From Limisphaerales bacterium (GTDB taxonomy: Bacteria; Verrucomicrobiota; Verrucomicrobiia; Limisphaerales; UBA11358): 5,092 bases of DNA. Of the stretch, positions 1-4,218 are shown one piece after another; within the stretch, counting starts at the first letter, position 1, and every line of letters begins with the position of its first letter. The stretch spans positions 1 to 5,092 of the forward strand of contig PKZR01000209.1 of NCBI GenBank assembly GCA_003133815.1, read 5' to 3'. The translations under genes and the position numbers were made by a program. The notes below the pieces were generated by a model that was given only the letters and a program-made list of their open reading frames with translations, was not told where the DNA came from and made no database searches.

Positions 1-5
1 GTGAT

Positions 6-23
6 ATGGGGTGTTTCCCTACC
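6..23 (-). promoter_or_regulatory. Regulatory motif copy A (GGTAGGGAAACACCCCAT)
   Basis: Read on the minus strand this is GGTAGGGAAACACCCCAT. It matches copy B (3619-3636) at 17 of 18 positions, and its flank is shared with copy C: bases 1-12 are the exact reverse complement of 4128-4139. The core is an imperfect inverted repeat, TAGGGA and ACCCCA around a 3-base spacer. It lies beyond the 3' end of the last minus-strand gene and points off the left edge, so I infer it serves a gene just outside the window. The regulator is unknown; a dimeric DNA-binding protein would suit the dyad. Confidence 0.6.
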
Positions 24-134
24 TGGCGATTCGATGAGTAGTGTTTGCAACCAAGCTGGCAAAGCGAAGCAGCGTCGGGCTTGAAACATTGCCCTCGCCC
101 TCTGGCAACCCAACATTAACCAATCGGTCAACTT

Positions 135-362
135 TTAGTTGCCGGATGGAACAGACATCGGCTGTTGCGGTTTGACTTGAATGCGCCATCTCAAACCTCC
201 AGTTGCCACATAGGCCAGCATGGCTGCCAGCATCATGATCGTGCAGAACCAGATCCGCCAATCACGATGGGCGCGTTTCCAATAGGGACGACGGCCATGA
301 CCACCAGTGTCATCGTTATTCGGATCACCACGCGGATGGGGGATTTGCTTTGAATCATTCAT
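135..362 (-). CDS. Small single-pass membrane protein, unknown function (75 aa)
   Basis: I do not recognise a family. The protein has a polar, basic N-terminal part (residues 1-35, rich in Asp, Asn, Gly, Arg and His, with GHGRRPYWKRAHRDWR at 21-36), one hydrophobic helix at about 37-54 (IWFCTIMMLAAMLAYVAT), and a short C-terminal tail with WRIQVKP. The arginine and lysine cluster before the helix predicts that the N-terminus stays in the cytoplasm. The ATG at 362 is chosen because the reading is open and complete from there, although no clear Shine-Dalgarno precedes it. It is the last gene of the minus-strand series, 100 nt after the acidic 137-aa gene. The start and even the reality of this gene are less certain than for its neighbours. 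Confidence 0.6.
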   Translation of the reverse strand: MNDSKQIPHPRGDPNNDDTGGHGRRPYWKRAHRDWRIWFCTIMMLAAMLAYVATGGLRWRIQVKPQQPMSVPSGN

Positions 363-430
363 TGGTTCATTGCGTTATGACTTCCATGTTTTGGCCAAGT
401 TTATCAGTGCAATGGCGACGATACATGACG

Positions 431-451
431 GCTCAGGCAAACCGTTTGAGC
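431..451. other. Short inverted repeat in the gap before the 75-aa gene
   Basis: GCTCA (431-435) and TGAGC (447-451) can pair, with an inner CAAA/TTTG pairing offset by a two-base bulge. The element sits 11 nt past the stop codon of the 137-aa gene in the 100-nt gap 363-462. There is no T-run on either side, so it is not a typical intrinsic terminator. It may be an mRNA-end hairpin or chance. Confidence 0.25.
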
Positions 452-462
452 GGGTGCCTTAT

Positions 463-876
463 TTAGTCCTCTTCATCCGAGTTAAGTGCCGCCGATTCCC
501 AGACGGACTGGCTCATTTGATCAATCTCCGCTTCGGCCACTCCCTCCTCCACCAGCCGTTCATTGTCGCTTCGGCCTTCCTCGTCCTCATCCTCGCTGGG
601 TGCCGCTGGCACTTTGTGTCCGGTGGAACCGGGCGCTGGATCCCAGCGTTCGGCTTCGGGTGCGGATTCAAGCAGGGCTTCCTTCGGGTCAATGTCCGAT
701 TCGCCGGTCAATTCCCGTTTGGCCTGCGCAAAATGTGCCACGGTCGCGGCTCCCGATATTTCACCGTCAATGGCGGCCAGTTCTGCAGCCCGTGCGCGCA
801 CCATCTGGGGTGTCACCGTGCCGATGCCGGCGGAATTTTCCGAGATGACGCCGTCCTTCAGTGGATTTGTTTTCAT
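463..876 (-). CDS. Acidic hypothetical protein (137 aa), faintly DUF2934-like N-terminal half
   Basis: This is a soluble protein without signal peptide or membrane helix. Residues 17-60 hold a helix-forming block (GIGTVTPQMVRARAAELAAI, then AQAKRELTGE at 51-60) whose pattern of arginine/alanine helix plus 'A-x-RELTGE' recalls the DUF2934 layout, as a faint similarity only. Residues 61-137 are strongly acidic and low in complexity, with PKEALLESAPEAERWDP at 64-80, PGSTGHK at 82-88, and SEDEDEEGRSDNERLVEEG at 94-112. I associate this overall layout with uncharacterised proteins of Verrucomicrobiota, from memory and not checked. It begins 10 nt after the stop of the 40-aa peptide gene, so the two are probably co-transcribed. 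No Shine-Dalgarno is visible before the ATG at 876. The charge profile suggests a disordered, interaction-type or stress-hydration protein, which is inference. Confidence 0.75.
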   Translation of the reverse strand: MKTNPLKDGVISENSAGIGTVTPQMVRARAAELAAIDGEISGAATVAHFAQAKRELTGESDIDPKEALLESAPEAERWDPAPGSTGHKVPAAPSEDEDEEGRSDNERLVEEGVAEAEIDQMSQSVWESAALNSDEED

Positions 877-886
877 AGGATAAAAT

Positions 887-1009
887 TTATCGTGAATGAA
901 AGGTTTGGTCGTTGTGGGAGGTTTTCATTTCACGCGTACCACGGTCCTCGCGCGCGTCGCGGGATTTTGAAAAAATGTTGTCCCGCTTTTTGGGTTTTGG
1001 ATTTGGCAT
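887..1009 (-). CDS. Small basic peptide, unknown function (40 aa)
   Basis: The peptide is hydrophilic and rich in Lys and Arg: MPNPKPKKRDNIFSKSRDAR, followed by EDRGTREMKTSHND and a QTFHSR end. No family is recognised. The ATG at 1009 is preferred because CAGGAG lies six bases upstream (CAGGAGAAACCCATG), one of the few good ribosome-binding sites in the window. The frame stays open upstream, giving an alternative 71-aa form from the ATG at 1102 (MKSPFTKPAASQQ...), which lacks a Shine-Dalgarno. The stop is followed after 10 nt by the acidic 137-aa gene, suggesting a two-gene unit. A lysine-rich peptide next to a very acidic protein could hint at a charge-based pair, but this is speculation. 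Confidence 0.5.
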   Translation of the reverse strand: MPNPKPKKRDNIFSKSRDAREDRGTREMKTSHNDQTFHSR

Positions 1010-1120
1010 GGGTTTCTCCTGAACAGGCCGCAACGTGTGGAGTGTTTGTGGAAAGACAGGAGTTTGTTGCGATGCCGCAGGTTTGGTGAAGGGAGATTTC
1101 ATAATTGTTCGGTTAATCAT

Positions 1121-1153
1121 TCCACTGCTCAAACGGAGGTTAATTGCAGTGGA
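1121..1153. other. Hairpin after the LTxxQ gene
   Basis: TCCACTGC (1121-1128) and GCAGTGGA (1146-1153) form a perfect 8-bp inverted repeat around a 17-nt loop. On the minus strand the hairpin starts three nucleotides after the stop codon of the LTxxQ gene, as expected for a terminator or an mRNA-stabilising structure. It lacks a 3' U-tract in that direction; the T-run (TTTTT, 1154-1158) lies on the plus-strand side. The minus-strand loop contains CCTCC, complementary to a Shine-Dalgarno. It may separate the first five-gene unit from the following small genes. Confidence 0.5.
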
Positions 1154-1156
1154 TTT

Positions 1157-1705
1157 TTAATTTGCCGACGGGTCATGCGCTTCATACACATGATTTTCAT
1201 GCCATTGGTTTAGAGGATCCTCCAAAATCGCGATTTGATTTGTTGTCAGCAGCGGCTTGATCTTGTTCACAGCCGAATCCCTATAAGGCTGAAGACCGGC
1301 CCAGGCCGCCTGCGATTCGCTGCGAGCCGCCCGGATTTGGGCGGCGTTCTTCGATCCGCGCACCTGCCGGCTCACATCTCCGGCGGCATCAATCCTGAAT
1401 TGGTTGGCCACCTCATATTGCTGGCTCATGCTGGCAAAATCATCCTCGAACGGCTTCAACGCCTCACACTGTTTATAGGTGAGCTTCATCTTATCCTTGA
1501 GGCCGGGCGGTAGCAGCGAGTGTTCCCCCAATGTCCGCTCGCACATCACCGCATCGTGATATTTCAAGGTCAGGACGATCGGGAAATTTTTGGATTTGGG
1601 ATCGGTGTAAATGCTGTTGGTTGTGATGCACTGCGCGCGCAATGCCGGGAGGACGGCAAGCATCAGGCAACCAACGATTGCGAACAGGAGGAATTTGAAG
1701 TTCAT
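1157..1705 (-). CDS. Secreted LTxxQ-motif (Spy/CpxP-like) protein
   Basis: The first 24 residues form a clear Sec signal peptide: MNFK, a hydrophobic core FLLFAIVGCLMLAVLPAL, and a likely cut after ALRA (24). The mature part is mostly helical and carries two LTxxQ-type motifs, LTYKQ at 75-79 and LTTNQ at 153-157, roughly 80 residues apart. Paired LTxxQ motifs mark the Spy/CpxP family of periplasmic chaperones and envelope-stress sensors, although this protein (182 aa) is somewhat longer than Spy and has cysteines at 26, 55 and 80. Its start is only 3 nt beyond the stop of the Dps gene (TAAGGTATG), so translation is probably coupled and the two are co-expressed. By family, the role would be binding unfolded periplasmic proteins. 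The family match is by motif only and the N-terminal half (25-70) has no recognised domain. Confidence 0.75.
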   Translation of the reverse strand: MNFKFLLFAIVGCLMLAVLPALRAQCITTNSIYTDPKSKNFPIVLTLKYHDAVMCERTLGEHSLLPPGLKDKMKLTYKQCEALKPFEDDFASMSQQYEVANQFRIDAAGDVSRQVRGSKNAAQIRAARSESQAAWAGLQPYRDSAVNKIKPLLTTNQIAILEDPLNQWHENHVYEAHDPSAN

Positions 1706-1708
1706 ACC

Positions 1709-2230
1709 TTATTTCGCGGCCTGCGAATGGGCTTCCACAAACCAGAGCCATTTGTCTATGCCGCGTGACACCTCGGTGAACAGATCCGCCGTGTCGGCGT
1801 CGTCCAACGCGTTCGCCTCGTCAATCGTCGCTCGGGCTTGCTGGCCGAACGTGGACAGCGCGCGGGCCACGAACTCCACATGCTCCATGCCTTCCGAAAT
1901 CTCCGGCGAATATTCAGTGAGCTGCGTGCGGGCCGCCGCCATGCGCACCGTTCCCTCGGCCACGCCGCCGAGCTGCACGATGCGTTCGGCAATCTGGTCC
2001 ACATAATCCTCCACCGCTTCCGCCACCTTGTCAAAAAGTTCGTGCAGGCCGATGAAGCTCGGGCCTTTCACATTCCAATGCGCCTGCTTCATCTGCAGTT
2101 GCAGGTCCACGGCGGACGCCAGCCGCAGGTTCAGCAGCGCGTTCAATTCCGTCCTGCGCTCCTTGGAGATGTCGTTTTCCGTCTCATACATTTTGGGCTC
2201 TTCCGTGCGGGTGCCATTCAAAGTTTTCAT
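1709..2230 (-). CDS. dps: Dps family DNA-protection mini-ferritin
   Basis: Dps proteins form 12-subunit shells that oxidise Fe(II) with hydrogen peroxide, store the iron and often bind DNA, protecting starving or oxidatively stressed cells. The inter-subunit ferroxidase residues are all visible: His51 (in KQAHWNVKGPSF), His63, Asp67, Asp78 and Glu82 (in DYVDQIAERIVQLGG). The C-terminal helix with DTADLFTEVSRGIDKWLWFVEAH (148-168) is also typical. The length of 173 aa is normal. A second start at 2191 (MYETEND..., 160 aa) is preceded by GGAAGAG at a good distance, whereas the ATG at 2230 has no obvious ribosome site, so the shorter form is a serious alternative. The N-terminal tail is mixed-charge (KERR at 23-26), so DNA binding cannot be judged. 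It sits between DUF2934 (45 nt upstream) and the LTxxQ gene (3 nt downstream). Confidence 0.95.
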   Translation of the reverse strand: MKTLNGTRTEEPKMYETENDISKERRTELNALLNLRLASAVDLQLQMKQAHWNVKGPSFIGLHELFDKVAEAVEDYVDQIAERIVQLGGVAEGTVRMAAARTQLTEYSPEISEGMEHVEFVARALSTFGQQARATIDEANALDDADTADLFTEVSRGIDKWLWFVEAHSQAAK

Positions 2231-2275
2231 GATTTTGTGATGCTTGGGGTTTGTTGGGGTGTGATGGAGATTTAG

Positions 2276-2533
2276 TTACGACTTGTTGTGAAATCCGTGC
2301 GTGCGCGTAAGGTTGCGTTCCGCGATCAATTCCGCCTCCGCCGCCAGCCAGTGCTGCACTTCGTGTCCCCGCAGTGAACCCTGGTTCACATAACTGAAAT
2401 AGGCCTTGCGGGCCACCTCGTCCGGTGCCGGCACAAATTCGGCCTCACCCTGGGTCGATGTGGCAAACGCCGTAGGCCGCGAGGTGGTGGCCGGGTTTTG
2501 ATTCTGGCTCTGGGAAAATTTAACGTGTTTCAT
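2276..2533 (-). CDS. DUF2934 domain protein (85 aa)
   Basis: The N-terminal 35 residues are polar and low in complexity (SQSQNQNPATTSRP at 7-20). Residues 36-73 carry the DUF2934 pattern: an ARKAYFSYVNQG helix (41-52), then RGHEVQHWLAAEAELIAE (55-72), matching the family's 'A-Y-x-x-Y-x-x-x-G ... G-H-x-x-x-x-W-L-x-A-E-x-E-L' signature. The family has no established function but is common in environmental bacteria, often beside stress genes. The ATG at 2533 is chosen because it follows the PRC-barrel stop codon by two bases (TGATTATG); extending to 2599 would add 22 residues that overlap that gene in another frame. A GAGGAA sequence lies about 18 nt upstream, rather far. Tight spacing implies co-transcription with the PRC-barrel gene. 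Confidence 0.85.
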   Translation of the reverse strand: MKHVKFSQSQNQNPATTSRPTAFATSTQGEAEFVPAPDEVARKAYFSYVNQGSLRGHEVQHWLAAEAELIAERNLTRTHGFHNKS

Positions 2534-2535
2534 AA

Positions 2536-3273
2536 TCAAAAAAGTACGGGTTCCTCGTGTGCGGGCACGACCGCCGGGATCAGCAGGTGCGGGGGACATT
2601 TCTCCACCGCGTCACTCGTCAGGTTCACGAATACCGTGGAATCGTCGTAACTGATCCGGTCCACAGTGCTCACCGGTATCACCACTTCTTTGCCGGTGAA
2701 CCGATGGCCGATCTTGATGACCAGTTGCCGGATCACCCAGCTTTGGGTGTCCATCATGAAATCGCAGACATGGCCGCTCGTGCCGTCGCTGGCCTTGAGA
2801 TGATATCCGTTCACCGCCTGCGTGCTCAGCAGATGAGCATCTGACCGTTTGTGTTTCGTATAGACCGGGGCCGGATGCCCGCTCGGCACGGTGGTCGGGG
2901 GCGATTCCAGAACCGGGAAACCCCTCATGCCGCCCCACAAACCGTCTCCCTCCCAATAATATGGCCAGCCATAATAACGATGATATTCCTCCTCATATTG
3001 ACGTGACACCGGCTTGTGCAAATCAATCGAAGGAGCACCCTCGATCTGTTTCCGCGTGAGGTTCACCGTCAGGATTTTACCGGCCTGATGCAGGCCGCCA
3101 AAGGCGTGGGGCGAGAGCAGCACCTGCCGTTTGGGCAGCCAGTCGCCCGTGTCGGCAAACACATAGCGCACCGCCCAGTTCTGGTCGTCAAAATAAAAGT
3201 CCTTCACATGGCCGATCTCGCCATCTGACGCCCCGAGTTTGTTTCCGTATAATTGTTTGATGCTTTGCAACAT
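2536..3273 (-). CDS. Tandem PRC-barrel domain protein
   Basis: The protein has two PRC-barrel beta-barrel domains, visible as an internal repeat: LGASDGEIGHVKDFYFDDQN at 13-32 followed by WAVRYVFADTGDWLPKR, and LKASDGTSGHVCDFMMDTQS at 159-178 followed by WVIRQLVIKIG. Each domain ends in a segment VLLSPHAF (51-58) or EVVIPVSTVDRI (196-207), then a strand with NLT (71-73 and 217-219). The linker (about 90-150) is rich in Tyr, Trp and Gly (YEEEYHRYYGWPYYWEGDG). PRC-barrels occur in photosynthetic reaction centre H subunits, in RimM and in many stand-alone bacterial proteins of unclear role. The ATG at 3273 (245 aa) is preferred; the reading frame extends to 3405, but those 44 residues overlap the DUF3309 gene in another frame and look non-biological. 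No signal peptide is seen. It follows the DUF3309 gene by 35 nt. Confidence 0.9.
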   Translation of the reverse strand: MLQSIKQLYGNKLGASDGEIGHVKDFYFDDQNWAVRYVFADTGDWLPKRQVLLSPHAFGGLHQAGKILTVNLTRKQIEGAPSIDLHKPVSRQYEEEYHRYYGWPYYWEGDGLWGGMRGFPVLESPPTTVPSGHPAPVYTKHKRSDAHLLSTQAVNGYHLKASDGTSGHVCDFMMDTQSWVIRQLVIKIGHRFTGKEVVIPVSTVDRISYDDSTVFVNLTSDAVEKCPPHLLIPAVVPAHEEPVLF

Positions 3274-3308
3274 ATTTTGGTTTGTTAGATTGTGTGAACC
3301 GTCCGCAT

Positions 3309-3464
3309 TCAAATCCTGCCCAGCAACATGAGCACCAGAATGATGACCAGCACCGCGCCCAGCCCGCCGGTGGGGTAATAACCCCAGTTCCGGCTGTGCG
3401 GCCACGCCGGGAAGGCACCGATCAACATCAGTATCAGCAGCACCAGTAAAATGGTTCCTATCAT
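3309..3464 (-). CDS. DUF3309 family small membrane protein (51 aa)
   Basis: Two hydrophobic helices (MIGTILLVLLILMLIGAF, 1-18, and LGAVLVIILVLMLL, 35-48) flank a conserved-looking loop, PAWPHSRNWGYYPTGGLG, and the protein ends in LGRI. This is the full layout of DUF3309, a family of about 50-residue inner-membrane proteins common in environmental proteobacteria and others; its function is unknown. The ATG at 3464 has AAAGGA six bases upstream, a good ribosome site. The frame stays open back to 3620, but the extra residues are polar and unlike the family. This is the first gene of the minus-strand operon and follows a 348-nt intergenic region that holds regulatory motif B. Confidence 0.92.
   Translation of the reverse strand: MIGTILLVLLILMLIGAFPAWPHSRNWGYYPTGGLGAVLVIILVLMLLGRI
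3371..3386. repeat. Perfect 6-bp inverted repeat inside the DUF3309 gene
   Basis: TGGGGT (3371-3376) and ACCCCA (3381-3386) flank AATA. The element encodes the conserved WGYYPT part of DUF3309, so codon use may explain it. It looks like a stronger-armed version of the regulatory motif, with a 4-base instead of 3-base spacer. Confidence 0.3.
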
Positions 3465-3812
3465 AATGATCCTTTCAGTGTGAATTTGGTTGGTTTGCTT
3501 TTTGAACTCTTGCCGTGCCCTGCAGCGAACCGCCCAAGGCGAGTCCGATCCGGGAATTTTTAATGGGAAGTTTTGTGCAGTCCATGGGATGAGATTAACC
3601 CAATGCCCTGAGCTTGCCATGGGGTGTTACCCTACCAAACCACGCACAAAATAATTCCTTCTCCGCATCGGGTGTGGAGCAACGGTCTTGAAAAGCAAAA
3701 GGTTTGCAGAGTTCGTTTTTATGAGTGCATCCATTTGAGGGTAGATGATGTAGTTGATTCTTGTTCCCAAGGCGGTCAACATCCACCATCAGATTGATTT
3801 TGCATATATGAT
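3465..3812. other. Divergent intergenic region between DUF3309 and VF530 genes
   Basis: This 348-nt region separates the minus-strand operon from the plus-strand VF530 gene. It holds motif B (3619-3636), a good ribosome site for DUF3309 (AAAGGA, 3471-3476), and a CA-rich leader on the minus strand (GCAAACCAACCAAATTC). A minus-strand TTAATC hexamer at 3594-3599, about 20 nt downstream of motif B, is a possible but weak -10 box. No gene is supported here: a 74-codon open frame at 3595-3819 on the minus strand has no recognisable protein features. No clear sigma-70 promoter was found for VF530. Confidence 0.5.
3619..3636 (-). promoter_or_regulatory. Regulatory motif copy B (GGTAGGGTAACACCCCAT)
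   Basis: On the minus strand this reads GGTAGGGTAACACCCCAT. It is the most symmetrical of the three copies: TAGGGT and ACCCCA around AAC, with one mismatch from a perfect dyad. It differs from copy A at a single base. It points to the DUF3309 operon, whose start lies 154 nt downstream, and sits 176 nt from the divergent VF530 start. I infer an operator or activator-binding site for the stress operon. Confidence 0.65.
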
Positions 3813-4028
3813 ATGACAACGCCAGCCAACCATCCGCGCGATCCGTTGCATTGCATTACGCTGGAGAGCATCATCAACCAGCTCGTCCAGCGGCATGACT
3901 GGAGCGAGATGGGAAGGCGCATCCCCGTCCGTTGCTTCCGATTGAATCCGACGGTGAAATCCAGCCTCACGTTCCTGCGCAAAACTCCATGGGCGCGGAA
4001 GCGGATTGAAGACTGGTTCATCGCCTAA
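3813..4028 (+). CDS. VF530 / DUF2132 family protein (71 aa)
   Basis: The family signature is present almost in full: DPLHCITLESIINQLVQRHD at 10-29, WSEMGRRIPVRCF at 30-42, LNPTVKSSLTFLRKTPWARK at 44-63, then the end helix RIEDWF. The usual family motif is 'P-L-H-G-[IV]-T-L-E'; here the glycine is Cys14. VF530-type proteins are small (about 70 aa), all-helical and cytoplasmic, with a fold known from a Vibrio fischeri member for which DNA binding was suggested; the function is open. The start at 3813 gives normal family length. No Shine-Dalgarno precedes it (GCATATATGATATG). It is transcribed divergently from the stress operon and is followed by a hairpin 28 nt after its stop, so it is probably a single-gene unit. 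Confidence 0.92.
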   Translation: MTTPANHPRDPLHCITLESIINQLVQRHDWSEMGRRIPVRCFRLNPTVKSSLTFLRKTPWARKRIEDWFIA

Positions 4029-4056
4029 TCATGAGGCAGAAGTTTCCTTGAAACTG

Positions 4057-4080
4057 GCGGGCATGTTTTGCAATGCCCGC
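4057..4080 (+). terminator. Hairpin, probable terminator of the VF530 gene
   Basis: GCGGGCAT (4057-4064) and ATGCCCGC (4073-4080) form a perfect, GC-rich 8-bp stem around the 8-nt loop GTTTTGCA, 28 nt after the VF530 stop. Only ATTTA follows, a weak U-tract, so termination may be partial. It separates VF530 from the glucan synthase gene and its motif C. Confidence 0.6.
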
Positions 4081-4115
4081 ATTTACCGCTTACAAAAGTC
4101 TCTCCAGCCCAATCT

Positions 4116-4134
4116 GGTGGGGATAATACCCCAT
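4116..4134 (+). promoter_or_regulatory. Regulatory motif copy C (GGTGGGGATAATACCCCAT)
   Basis: The plus strand reads GGTGGGGATAATACCCCAT, one base longer in the spacer than copies A and B. The 3' half plus flank, ACCCCATATCAC (4128-4139), is identical to the minus-strand reading of copy A. It lies 84 nt upstream of the glucan synthase start and in the same orientation relative to it as copy B is to the DUF3309 operon. Probable operator or promoter-proximal activator site. Confidence 0.6.
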
Positions 4135-4218
4135 ATCACCGGCCAGAAATCCGGCGCATCCTCCTTGAGGAAATCATCGGCGACGTGACAACATCAGAAC
4201 ATTATTTCACCGGGCAGG

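Noticed and set aside
19..261. Minus-strand open frame of 80 codons at the left edge
   Set aside because: It overlaps the 75-aa membrane protein gene in another frame on the same strand and shows no domain; the 75-aa frame has a coherent membrane helix.
307..1089. Long plus-strand open frame of 260 codons
   Set aside because: It lies opposite the 137-aa and 40-aa minus-strand genes. Its translation is rich in Cys, Phe, Arg and His without domain pattern, typical of an antisense shadow.
3371..3386. TGGGGT-AATA-ACCCCA as a fourth copy of the regulatory motif
   Set aside because: It encodes the WGYYPT segment typical of DUF3309, its spacer differs, and the GGT flank seen on the other copies is not matched. 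Codon usage explains it well enough.
3595..3819. Minus-strand open frame of 74 codons in the intergenic region
   Set aside because: Cysteine- and histidine-rich with no recognisable pattern or ribosome site, and it runs through motif B.
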